A stretch of DNA of 64,000 bases. Origin: Daucus carota subsp. sativus. Taxonomy: Eukaryota; Streptophyta; Magnoliopsida; Apiales; Apiaceae. Made by a program: the position numbers and the translations under genes. Every line of letters begins with the position of its first letter. The first letter of the stretch is position 1. The notes beneath the pieces are model-generated. The model searched no databases and was not told where the DNA came from. It was given only the letters and a program-made list of their open reading frames with translations. The DNA lies in NCBI RefSeq assembly GCF_001625215.2, contig NC_030384.2:39280390-39344389 (forward strand), written 5' to 3'. Positions 44,901 to 54,674 of this stretch are shown here, piece by piece.

Positions 44901-47722
44901 AGCACAACGTTTGCCACCCAATCCGGGTATGAGACCTCGCAGATCAAATCTGCGTCCAACAGTTTATCTATTTCCGCGTCGATCGCTTTTTGGCGGTCAG
45001 GCGCGAAGTTGCGCCGCTTCTGCTTTTTTGGCGCCTTCTTGGGATCGACACTCAGTTTGTGCATGGCCACGGATCCATCGAGGCCGGGCATGTCTTTTGG
45101 GCTCCATGCAAAAACGTCTGCGTACTCGCGCAGCAGATCTGTAAGTTCCTTCTTGAACACTGACTCCAAACCGGCCCCAATGCTGATTTTTCGTGTGGGG
45201 TCGGTGGGAGAGAGCTGAATTTGCTCCGTTGCCACAGCGGGTTTTGCCACGGGCTGCTCATCCCGTAACAAGCATTTCTTGAGTTCGGCGTCCATGCGTG
45301 GGGGCTCTTCGTGCGTGGGATCATGGGTTTCTATGACTTGCACCTCTCGGTGCCGTTTGTTCTTCCTTTGGAGGTTTTCAGCGTGTTTCTTTCGCTTCTC
45401 TTGCTTTCGTTTGTCGGCGTTTTCCCGCTTGATATTCCCGGGCTCGGTGGCCGCCAGGACCAGGGCTATCCCATAACACCGTTTTGAGGTTTCAGAGTCC
45501 CCTTTGATTTCGCCTATTCCCGTGGGAGTTGGAAACTTCATTTTGAGGTGTGAGGTCGAGGGGATTGCTCTGAGCGCATTCAGGGTTGGTCTCCCTAGGA
45601 TCATGTTGTATGAGGAGACTGCGTTAATGATGTAAAATTTGATTGTCTTGGTGATTTGGTGGGGTGGTGACCCGAAGATGACCGGTAGATGGGCGACTCC
45701 CGCTATGGGCACAGCGTTGTGTCCAAAACCATATAAGGGTGTCTCTTCAAGGCAGGGTTCGGGAACCGCGTTGTTGAGGCGCAGTCGATCCCAGGTGTGC
45801 TGGAAGCAGATGTCCGCAGAGGAGCCATTATCCACCAATATTCTTTTTACCTCATTTTCTGCTATGTCCAGGGATACGACTAGGGCTTCGTTGTGATCCG
45901 GGTTGATGCCCTCGTAGTCTGCATGTGTGAAGTATATGGGGCTGTGCACCTCTCCCTGGGCGATTGCATACACTGAAGGCCCGCTAGGGACAGGGGGCGT
46001 GACGGTGCCGCCGAAGACGGGATTGACCACATTTCTACCGTCTCGGTGGTCCTGTGGCGGTGGTGGTGGCAAATCGCGAGGTAGGTACTGGTTTAGGTTT
46101 CCCGCTTTAGCTTGTCGTTCCAGGAAGTGTTTGAGTGCGAGGCAGCTATCCGTAGAATGTCCATGTGTTTCGTGATACTCGCAGTGGCGTTCTTTGTTCC
46201 GGTCCTCCGGGTTTGTCCACATGGCTGGCGGTGCCTGGTAAAAGGGCTTGTTTTTAATGTCTCTTAGTAGGGCAGACCGGGTGAGGCTGAACTTAGTCCA
46301 ATTAGGCTCAGGGCGTTTCTCGGGGCGGGAACCCACCGCGGGCCCCAGACGATCCTTCACAGATATGTTGTTGTTTTTGTTGGCAGGAGGTCCATGCGTA
46401 GTTTGAACTTGCATTTGTTCCACGGGCTTTTGGTACGGGGCGTGTCGCTCACGGGGGTAGTGTTTCTGATTGCTAGCGGGAGGTGCTCGTGCCCGTTTCA
46501 ACACGGCCAGAGATTCCGCTTCCGTGACGGCTTGGGACGCCAGGTCATATGCCTTAGCCAATGTCGTGGGCTGTACTTCCATCAGCTTGACAACGTATTT
46601 CTCGCATTCATACGGGTCAAGACCTCTTTTCAAGTGGACGAGGGCTTCTATCTCGTTTACACAGATGATCTTATTGACCGCTTCCTTGAAGCGGTTGATG
46701 TAGCTTTGCAGGGATTCCCCTTCTCTTTGCCCGATGGTTTGTAAGTAGGAAGTGTGCACCTCTTGGGGTTGGTTTGCCCTAAATTTGTTCAGGAATGCCC
46801 TTTTGAAGTCGGCCCAAGTGTCTATGCTCCTGGCCGGGACGCGACTGAACCACCGCTGTGCGCTTCCCCTCAGGGTGGCGGCGAAGAAGCGGCATTTGGT
46901 GAGGTCGCGGTACTCGTAGTGCAGGGCCAGTTGGTTGAAGTAGCTAAGGTGCTCCTCGGGGTCTCCCATCCCGTCAAAGGGGTTTAGGTTGAGATGCTTG
47001 ATGTGCCTTTGCTTGGGTTCGTCCTCTAGTCTCTTTGTAAAAGGGGATTCTCCGACTTCACCACTGGTGCCATCTTCGAGGCGCTTTTTTAGGGCCATGA
47101 GCGTATTGAGCATGTCCGCGTTGGAGGGGTTGACGCTCCCTGTGTCGTTGCGGGCTTCAGGGGTCTCGGTGCGACGGCCTTCGAGACGGGCGCGGGCCTT
47201 TTCGTATTCTGCTTGCTTGGCTTCGAGCTCTTTTTTCAGATCCCGGATTCTCCTATTTTCCTTCCAGGTTGAGGGGCGGTGTTGTTGACCACCGTGGTTT
47301 TTGTGGTTCGTGTTTTGTGACGGTCCGAGGTGTGATGCTGTGGATTTTTGTGGGTGAGGCTGGCTATGAGCTTCACTTCGCTCCTCCTCCTCTTGGGGTT
47401 CATGGTTTCCGCGTGCTTCCCCTTTAGGTTGGGGGAAGGCGGATGCTACTTTCAGCATTATGTCGATCTGTTGCTGCGTGAATTTTGTCAGATCGATGGG
47501 CCCTCCCTGAGTGAGCGGGGGAGGTACTGCGTTGGTGTTTGGTCCCGCGTTGGGGATGGAGTTCCCGGATGGAGATAAGTTTTGCAGGAGTACGTCGTCG
47601 CCGACTACTTGAACGTTAGGGTCGGTAGGGTCGGGGTTTAGCAGGTTGGTGTTTTGCATGTTTGGGCGAGGGTTTGCCATGTTGCTGGTCTGACTTACTA
47701 TAAGTCCGGATCGAGTTTGCAT
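41999..47722 (-). CDS. Gag-pol polyprotein of a Tat-clade Ty3/gypsy element, 1907 aa, uninterrupted
   Basis: One open frame encodes the whole polyprotein. Gag capsid region near residues 250-400 (RWFSRVPARSIDTWADFKRA). A zinc-knuckle-like CEYHETHGHSTDSC near 517. Aspartic protease VDNGSSADICF near 632. Reverse transcriptase with YVDDMIVKS near 1051. A first RNase H to about 1300. A second, archaeal-type RNase H starting LYVDGSATNTRCGAGAILIS near 1350, which marks the Tat clade. Integrase HHCC finger near 1565-1605 and a core with GID (1629), SDNG (1694) and VEVTN (1726), the D,D-35-E set. No chromodomain is recognised. No stop or frameshift is seen, consistent with a young and possibly active copy. 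Gag and pol share one frame, so their ratio must be set by processing. Confidence 0.97.
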   Translation of the reverse strand: MQTRSGLIVSQTSNMANPRPNMQNTNLLNPDPTDPNVQVVGDDVLLQNLSPSGNSIPNAGPNTNAVPPPLTQGGPIDLTKFTQQQIDIMLKVASAFPQPKGEARGNHEPQEEEERSEAHSQPHPQKSTASHLGPSQNTNHKNHGGQQHRPSTWKENRRIRDLKKELEAKQAEYEKARARLEGRRTETPEARNDTGSVNPSNADMLNTLMALKKRLEDGTSGEVGESPFTKRLEDEPKQRHIKHLNLNPFDGMGDPEEHLSYFNQLALHYEYRDLTKCRFFAATLRGSAQRWFSRVPARSIDTWADFKRAFLNKFRANQPQEVHTSYLQTIGQREGESLQSYINRFKEAVNKIICVNEIEALVHLKRGLDPYECEKYVVKLMEVQPTTLAKAYDLASQAVTEAESLAVLKRARAPPASNQKHYPRERHAPYQKPVEQMQVQTTHGPPANKNNNISVKDRLGPAVGSRPEKRPEPNWTKFSLTRSALLRDIKNKPFYQAPPAMWTNPEDRNKERHCEYHETHGHSTDSCLALKHFLERQAKAGNLNQYLPRDLPPPPPQDHRDGRNVVNPVFGGTVTPPVPSGPSVYAIAQGEVHSPIYFTHADYEGINPDHNEALVVSLDIAENEVKRILVDNGSSADICFQHTWDRLRLNNAVPEPCLEETPLYGFGHNAVPIAGVAHLPVIFGSPPHQITKTIKFYIINAVSSYNMILGRPTLNALRAIPSTSHLKMKFPTPTGIGEIKGDSETSKRCYGIALVLAATEPGNIKRENADKRKQEKRKKHAENLQRKNKRHREVQVIETHDPTHEEPPRMDAELKKCLLRDEQPVAKPAVATEQIQLSPTDPTRKISIGAGLESVFKKELTDLLREYADVFAWSPKDMPGLDGSVAMHKLSVDPKKAPKKQKRRNFAPDRQKAIDAEIDKLLDADLICEVSYPDWVANVVLVKKANGKWRMCVDYTDLNAACPKDPYPLPSIDQLIDATAGHLMLSFMDAFSGYNQIKMAPEDCEKTAFITHRGVYCYKVMPFGLINAGATYQRMMNKIFAPQLGRNMEVYVDDMIVKSMLQETHLTDLRECFANLRKHNMKLNPDKCTFALGAGKFLGFLVSQRGIEANPEKIQAVIDMQPPKTIKDVQRLTGRLAALRRFISKLAERCLPFFDTLKGALKTKKLTWTEECQKAFEDLKTYLASAPLLTTASPSEPLSLYLAVSDKTVGAVLIKEAETVQRPVYYVSQTLKDAETRYPNTEKTALALVMASRKLRHYFQGREIRVVTNQPLRKILHKPELSGRLINWAIELSQFHLTYVPRTAIKAQALADFVVECNFAKPDEETPDNQQPLPVAEGWKLYVDGSATNTRCGAGAILISPDGFCIKQALQLNFKATNNQAEYEALLSGLDLAITLQLQNLTIYSDSQLVVRQTTGDYAVKDSTLAQYQQQVQTRLSTLKSYQLHQIDREDNSLADSLSKLLEGEYTTSDGPVYFLSLPHPSTEAREQLSITLNEDNWMTPLVAYLRNGTLPTEHSKARQVKAHAAKFFLQDDVLYRRNFDSPILKCVDDDEATYCMREVHEGICGDHMAGKALTHKILRQGYYWPTMAKDCKAFVRACHQCQLFSNVPRAAPAIPVSILSPIPFAVWGIDIMGPFPKARGELQFVMVAIDYMTKWAEAKALRTITQEDAIRFVRNQIITRFGIPTTLISDNGTQFVGKKFTTFLSDHGIKHKKASVCHPQSNGQVEVTNRIILRGLEKSLTESKKKWPEHLPQVLWSYRTTQKTSTGETPFKLAFGAEALAPVEIGSPSFRMQNFNINDSIEGMRTNLELLDEVRADAVQKMELYKEKTRDFFGKRVRMRAFQVGDLVNRATEASDPRHTGKLMPKWEGPYKIAQVIRPGSYKLSHLDGTEVNNTWHAEKLKKYYQ

Positions 47723-47772
47723 AAATTTGCCCGACTTCTAGGGATGCGATTAGGTTTCTCTTAGGGAGAAGC

Positions 47773-47792
47773 CCCCTTCCTGGCGCGCCAAA
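47773..47792 (-). other. Primer-binding-site region
   Basis: Immediately downstream of the 5' LTR the minus strand reads TTTGGCGCGCCAGGAAGGGG. This is where a tRNA primer should pair. The priming tRNA could not be assigned from the sequence alone. Confidence 0.65.
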
Positions 47793-48289
47793 TGATAACT
47801 CCAAATCTCGTCTAGGGTTCCAATGCACTGTTCCGGGAAGCTTCAGGCAAGACCTAACCTGCAAAACAACGCTACACGGGGGGTGACATCCCGTGAGGCG
47901 CCTCCGGCGTGATAATCAGTGATTTGGATGTGCTTGACAAGTAAGGGAAATCAGAGAGTTTTCACTCTAAATATATGGCGATAGATGCTTTTGAGAGAGT
48001 TTTGGGGAGAAATTTGCACTTACCTTCCACTTTGGCTGGGGAGTGCTTTATATAGGCCCTTGGCCGCCACTGTTGCTACAGTGGCGGGAATGGGCCTGTA
48101 GGCACCCCCCAGCATGGGTGGCTGTTTTGGTGCAGCTACTGTCCTTTTTTCTGTCCTTTTGGGATTTGTGCATGCTTATTATCCTGTTTGCCTTGTACTT
48201 GGTAATGATGAGGCCTGACTTTGGGGACCTTCAAGTCCTGTAGCGGGGGCGGGTACTGTTGGCGGTTACTGTAGCGTGGTACCTTATCA
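47793..48289 (-). repeat. 5' LTR (497 bp)
   Basis: Identical in length and, by eye, in sequence to 33581-34077. The minus-strand promoter TATATAAAG lies at 48046-48054. This LTR drives the genomic RNA. Confidence 0.97.
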
Positions 48290-48390
48290 CGTGTATATTA
48301 CAATTCGGAGAACTAACACAAGACGACGATGACTGGTAATTCCTTCTTCCAAGTACTCCAAAGCAGTCTTTTTGAAAGTGCAACCTTACA

Positions 48391-49196
48391 CCAACTCTGC
48401 CGCTGTCTTTTTTTCATATGGAACTCATGTGAAGAATCGTACTTAGGTAGGCTGCAAAAAATAAACAAATTAAATTATTTTCACAGTGTCTAGAAAAGGC
48501 AGAGCAGTCATTTAGACAAACAAATAAGAGCTACATTTCCGAGAACTAATGTGAATTCTGAAAAAAAAAAAAAAAACATGCAAAATAAAAGCTTTTTAGC
48601 ATAAGTGGGAGCTGCAGTTACTTAACAAAATACCTGAAGGAAAGAAGATGAAATCTGCAACATATCTAAAAGACTACACTTGTACAGGAATGTACCTCTT
48701 ATAAATACTGTACATGAACGAATTCATACACGCCTATATATAAATATATTGACCCTCCATCTCTTTTCTTTGACAGCCTCTCCAGCTTATAATTGGCCTG
48801 CTCTACGGATGTAAACGGAATTTCACAAATAAGATATACATAATTCATGAATGTGAAACACAAGGAAAATACTTGAGACTTTTCTCGGTCTAGAACTCAT
48901 GTGAAGTCTCATATTCAGGTAGACTGAGATATTAGATCATTGTCTGGGATAGTCCCAGAGTAATTTATGAGTTGAATTAACTTCAGCTACTTTCTGAGAG
49001 ATCGCTTACGAGTTCATTAAGACAAGCATACAGATTTGAGTTGATATCAGCCGGAACTGAACTAACTTATATAAAAGCATATGCAGTATTTATTAAAGAC
49101 AAAATATACTTATATGGTTTTGAAACGTTTTAAGTTATAGCAAGTCACCTCTTGGGATTGCAAAGCAAGGGATCAGTCCAGAAATATTCCGCATCG
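48391..49196 (-). pseudogene. CDKC paralogue 3' fragment left by the tandem duplication
   Basis: Three exon remnants are readable on the minus strand. One is part of exon 11 ([15 protein letters not shown], 49146-49196), cut at its 5' side by the duplication junction. The proximal last exon [11 protein letters not shown] plus stop lies near 48893-48930. The distal last exon [20 protein letters not shown] (near 48391-48452) has lost its stop codon (TAG to TGG). There is no kinase domain, so it cannot encode a kinase. Confidence 0.85.
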
Positions 49197-49882
49197 TAAC
49201 CACCCGATTAAAAATTTAAAAATACGACACGGACTCATATTCAATTCACATTCGGCTCAAATTCAATCAATATATTTATGGAGACGTTTTTTTTCTTATA
49301 TACGATAAAAATTTAAAAATAACAAGAAAATAAAAGTGTATTATTATGATTACCCATTTTGAGAATATGTATTACTCTTTTCTGAGAAATGAAAAAGTAA
49401 TCTACATATAAAAAATAATAACAATCTACATATGATGCATGTTTTAGAATACATATTTTAAGAACGTATATCATAATAATATTTTTGATTATTTAAAAAA
49501 TAATATTCTTATGAAAATTAAAAGGAAAAAAAAGTACTTTTGTCCTTTCGCACCTCGACGCTTTATTTTCCATCAAACTTCAACTTGAATTTTCTACTTT
49601 CCCTTGCTATGACTTATGAGTAAACTAATTGAAGGCGGGGCTACACCACAATCTGGTCAGCAGAGATGTTCAATATTGACTCCGAAAAAAAATGAAACGT
49701 TCATAATGATTTACCTGAGATCAGATATTGCAGCCAAGCTACTCAGGTTTTGATAAAGTAAGATTTAACATATATGCATATCTAAATTCTGGGTTTTAAA
49801 GAGATGTTTTAATAGATTGACGACAAATTATTATGTTTTTGCATCTCTTATTTCAAACTTGCTATATTTTCAGAAAGGAAAC

Positions 49883-52800
49883 ATGTCTTTTGCTGTATCA
49901 TCACTTGTTGATAGTAAGTTTAACAACATTATTGCGGAGAACAAACTTGTAAATTTCATGATATTAGTCATAGCTATATTGAATATTATCGTCTACAAGC
50001 TCCTTGAATATCATGAACCCAAATACAATGATAAAGACAAGAAGCTGGTTTTGCTGCCACCAGGGCAGATATGTCGTCGCTTCTCACTTAATGAGATTTT
50101 ATGCGCGACACACAACTTTGATGATAAGTATCTGATCGGCCAGGGAGGCTCCGCGAAAGTCTACAAAGGATTGGTTGATGATGGAGCAACTAGTGTTGCT
50201 ATCAAGAGATTGAGCTTCATTTCCAAACAAGCTGGAGGAGGTTCAGTGTTCTTGTCAGAAATTGAGATGCTTTCCAAGTTTAGGCATGGTCACTTGGTCA
50301 CCCTTATAGGCTATTGCGAGGAATCGGATGAAATGATACTTGTATTTGAGTATGTTCCTAGTGGTACACTATCTGATCACCTGCATCGAAGTTTTGAGAA
50401 AGGTTATGAGTCCCTGTCATGGATTCAGCGGTTGAGGATTTGTATTGGAGTTGCGCAGGGGTTGAACTACCTTCACACTGGAACGAGCACTCATCAAAGA
50501 GTGATACACCGTGATGTGAAGAGTACTAATATTTTGTTGGATGATAATTTGGAAGCTAAGATCGCAGATTTTGGAATTTCCAAGATTGTGGAAGCAAATC
50601 AGGGATACACTTATGTGAGTACGGTTGTCAGGGGGACCTTCGGGTATATGGATCCAGCATATTTTTTGACTGGCAGATTGACACGGAAATCAGATGTGTA
50701 TGCTTTTGGAATTGTGCTGTTTGAAGTTTTGTCTGGAAGAAGAGCGGTGGATTTTAGTCTGGATGATGAGCAATTAGGTTTAGCTGGATGGGCAGAGCAT
50801 TGTGTCAAAGAAGGAAGGATAAATGAGATAATTGATTCTGATCCAAAGATGCAGATATCACAAAGTTCTTTATCGGCTTTTGTAAAAATTGCATGCCAAT
50901 GCCTAAAGAGAAAACCGAGTTGCCGACCAACAATGGCTGAAATCGTGGTAGTTCTTGAGTTTGCATTGTCATTGCACAGAAATTCAGATTCTACACTAGT
51001 TGAGGGGGAAGTTTTCGCAAGTGATAGTGGACAATATTCTTCAGCAATGGAAGTAGTATATGGTAATGATCAAAATAAGTCATTTCAGATTAATCATACA
51101 AGGACAACATTCTCAAGGAAGGTCTGCCAGATTCTCTCAACCTCGATCCGGGCACTATCTGGTTAGTTATCTGCACATGTGCATATACCTTAAAATATTG
51201 TGTGGCATTATTGCTTTTTTAGGACATTAAAAAAAAAATCATATTGGTCTGTCAGAATTTTATCGCTTCAAAGGACTATTGTTAGTAGGTGTACAACATG
51301 AGAATCGGGATTCTATTTCATGAACAATTCATATTTTCATCCTCTTTAGTGCCTTTACAATTGCCAAGCATTGCAGCCCTGAAATGTCTTAATGCATCAG
51401 CATTTCTTCTAGTTTAAAGTTTTAGTCTTTGTTTTTTTCCCTTCACTAGCAAATTGTTCATGAGATTGACCCGTCAGTTCTAAATTGGCCTCAGAGTTCC
51501 ACTTGACCCAGGTCTTTACTATATTTGTCTAGTTTTTATTTTTAATACCTTAGCTTCTTCTAAAGTTCCTCTCCACTTTTTTCAGTACATAGTCGTGCTA
51601 AGAATTTATGCTACAACGGAAACAAAAACAGTAGGGTAGATAGCAGAGTGAGCCTAAATAAAATTGGCATAGTTCCAGAGGCAAGGGGCCTATTGGCAAA
51701 TGCAAATTTAAAGATTTTCAGCTTAGCTGAACTGGAAAGTGCAACAAGAGGCTTTAGTCCAGATTTGTTATTTTGGGGGAATAGTTATGGAAGGAATTTC
51801 ATGGGTTGGCTTGATGAAGACACACTTGCTCCCTCAAGAATCGGCATTGGGATGTCAGTTGGTATCAAGTGTATGAATCCATTTGGAAGATTCAGAACTA
51901 TGCAGGTATTTTCTGTTAAATTTTGTTGCTAATTAGTACAAATCCAGATATTCTTAACTGAAGTGTATTAAGAATGACTTTAATGACTGATTTTGGAAAC
52001 AGAAAATTTTCTAATACGTCCATTTGACACTTAATTAGGTACTGATGAATGTTACTATTTCTACGCCAATCTAACTTTGTTTCTTAGTGCAACATTCATA
52101 TAGTTATCAAAAATAAAGAGTAGTTGATGTTGTTGAGATTTTTGGTATTTGGAATTTTGTGGTTGAAGGCAGAGGTGGATCTGGTTGGAAAATTTTATCA
52201 TCCGAATCTTATAAAGCCTTTGGGCTTTTGTTTAGAAGGCCAGGAGCTCCTGCTTGTTTATGAAAACACGCCAAAGGGAAACGCAGAAAGATACACGTAC
52301 AGAGGTGAGCGCTGTGCACTTGCACGTTGAGTTTCAGCTGTTGATTGATTATATAAACTCGTATTCAACATCTAGAAACGTTTTGATTCCAGTGAAGTTA
52401 CGTCTATGTAATTGTTTATATATAAATAAAGTTTAAAATTTGATTTTACTATGTAATCTGTACATATATATTATGTTAATGCAGATGAAGGGAAATCACT
52501 TTCCTGGGTTGTTTGGCTCAAAATATTAACAGGAGCAGCGAGATATCTGGATTTTCTACATTCCTCAGACGATCATATCATCTTTTGCGACTTTACGCTC
52601 TCTAGTATATTCCTGGATTGGGTACATTTAAATTTTTAATCAAGTACTATAACTAAATTTAAAGCACTTCTCACAGATGGCCAGCTAAAGCTCTCTACTA
52701 ATCTGCTCTTCTTCGTAACTTTTATCACACTAATAGGATTTCAGTCCAAAGATTGGTTTTGGTGGAAACGCAAGATTTGGCCCTGAGGATGGCGATACAC

Positions 52801-53281
52801 TTGTGACCGGCATTCCTAATATAAATGCACTACGTTGTTCAGGATCAGAAGCCTATTTATCTCCAGAATACAGAGAAGCTGGTTTGTTATTATTTTTTGT
52901 AGACTGATAATAGTATTTGGATAGTTCTAATGTTCATATTCTGACCAATCAGGCCACTTGAGCTCGAAGAGCGATGTTTATGCTTTTGGCGTGGTGTTAC
53001 TGGAAATTCTGACACGAATTCGGGTGGTTGACACTGACAGGAGGAATAAGAACAAGAACTTGGTGGACAAGGCCAGACTTGTTCTAGCATGCGAAAGAAA
53101 GTTTAAGACGGTTGTGAACCTAAAGCTGCTAGAGAAAGAGAATTGTCCGAAGGTTGTGCATTCAATTTTATCAGATGTTCCTGCACTTGCATTAAAATGT
53201 CTTGATCTTGACCCTAAAAAACGACCTTCAATGAGACAAGTTGTGGAGACCTTGGAAGAGCTTAGTAGCATTATAAAGTAA
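49883..53281 (+). CDS. Membrane-anchored tandem kinase, copy 2 (kinase + pseudokinase), 781 aa
   Basis: Six exons with the same structure as copy 1: 49883-51161, 51586-51905, 52169-52304, 52485-52621, 52737-52881 and 52953-53281. All phases agree. The ATG at 49883 was chosen because it aligns with copy 1; the frame is open further upstream (49817) across a probable leader-intron acceptor. One transmembrane helix, an active-looking CrRLK1L-type kinase (GQGGSAKVYKG, VAIKRL, HRDVKSTN, DFG) and an RLCK-VII/PBL-type pseudokinase (FCDFTLSS loop, GFG in place of DFG) are present. The four-codon deficit relative to copy 1 lies in the N terminus. Most differences elsewhere are single substitutions, such as SHLVSLIGYCDEL to GHLVTLIGYCEES. 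Both copies are open over the full length, which argues for selection after duplication. Confidence 0.85.
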
Positions 53282-53476
53282 TTGATACACTTTAAAATGC
53301 ATCTTCTCCTTACAAATTTTGTTAGGTTTGTTTAAGGAAGTGAGTTAAGTTTTTAGGTAAAAGTAAAAAGATATCTGGAAGAACAGTGTTTTCACCATAT
53401 TCTGGTTTGAGTGTCAGTCAATTTGTTCACCTGTAAATTTGAATAAAGGTTATTTCTACTCTACACTACTCTACAC

Positions 53477-54177
53477 TAGGGCTGCACATTGGCTGGGTTG
53501 GGCCGGTTTTGGCCATTTAAGCGACCCAACCCATTTAATACGGGTTATAAAAAATTAACTCATTAGTTATAAAAAAAATTATAAACCCAACCCTACTAAT
53601 TGTAGGACGGGTTGGGTTGGTTAGGGTAGGGTTGATCGGGTTGAAAAAGACAATATCATGTTGCACTCATATCATGTATTGCAAACAATAAAAATAATTA
53701 AGATTGAAAAACAAAAGCCTTTGATCACATTAATCACTAAATTCATGCTTAGTAATAATTCGAAGTATAAAATAAAATAACAATTTAATTTATTAGGTAG
53801 CAGAGACTAATTTGAGTGACATGCATGTCTATTGTGCATTACTGCTGAATTAGATGCATCAATGTTATTAACACAAAGTCTTATTCTATCACAGTGTTAA
53901 AGATGTAAAAACACTAACACGTAACACCTTATGTCACAATACCACCAAAACTTACAATTAGAAACACAAGAAGCAGCTTGCTAGGGTATGTAATTATGTA
54001 TGGGACCGGGTTGGGTTGGTTTAAGGTTTTTAAGAGCTATATTTTGACCCAACCCATCATAAACGGCCCAACCAAAAATCAACCCAATTAACCCACGGTT
54101 TTGAATGAGTCGGTTTAGTCGGCCCAGTTTAGGGTTGGGTTGGTTTTAACGGGTTGAACAACGCATGAGCAGCCCTA
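53477..54177. mobile_element. hAT-type MITE downstream of tandem kinase copy 2
   Basis: The 701-bp element has ends TAGGGCTGCACAT and ATGAGCAGCCCTA. The 8-bp duplication CTCTACAC lies at 53469-53476 and 54178-54185. The arms carry GGGTTGGGTTGG and CCAACCCAACC motifs. The matching position in block 1 (about 33175-33195) is empty, so it inserted after the duplication. Confidence 0.9.
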
Positions 54178-54674
54178 CTCTACACTACTAAACTTAATAA
54201 AAGCATCTGTCACTCTTTAAATGTTCGCCATAAGTAAGTACAAATCTATGTTTCTGGTGTGGTGTGCTGATCAGAAGTAATATATAATTTGCAATGCAAT
54301 TTCTTCTCATTCCTCAACTGAAAACACAAACACACAGTCACACAGCACATTTCAAGAGATTTCTTCTTTCCAACAGAGATCCTCAAGGCAAGAAAGAGTG
54401 TTCTTATTTTGTTGCTCTAATTTTCTGATCCAAAGTAATTACATAATCTGGTAGATGTAAACATAACCGTGGAGTGTAGTGCTTACGTATTCTATCTGTC
54501 AACTTCAATACTTGGATTTGGATACAAACTCCAACTATTCATTTATTAGAGCTCTGCACGTGTCTATTATCGTGTGTGTATATTACAATTTGGAGAACTA
54601 ACACAAGAAACGATAACTGGTAGTTCCTTCTTCCAAGTACTCCAAATCAGTCTTTTTGAAAGTGCAACCTTACA

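Larger units (their letters stand above)
33581..48289 (-). mobile_element. Full-length Ty3/gypsy retrotransposon, Tat clade, with antisense genes
   Basis: This 14.7-kb element runs on the minus strand: 5' LTR 47793-48289, gag-pol 41999-47722, antisense gene region 34.7-41.6 kb, 3' LTR 33581-34077. It ends TGATAA...TTATCA and is flanked by CGTGT (33576-33580 and 48290-48294). The paralogous site in block 2 (about 54571-54580) lacks it, which confirms the insertion point. LTRs look identical, so the insertion is recent. A second RNase H domain between RNase H and integrase, and antisense ORFs between pol and the 3' LTR, are known traits of the Tat lineage (Ogre, Retand, Grande types). Confidence 0.95.
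28955..49196. repeat. Tandem segmental duplication, block 1
   Basis: Without the retrotransposon at 33581-48289 this block is about 5.5 kb. It matches 49197-56104 from the shared stretch AACCACC-GATTAAAAATTT through the tandem kinase and its 3' flank into the 3' exons of a CDKC paralogue. It ends abruptly at 49196 inside a CDKC exon, where the next block starts. Relative to block 2 it lacks about 260 bp (equivalent of 54989-55255) and about 330 bp (equivalent of 55400-55735). Confidence 0.85.
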
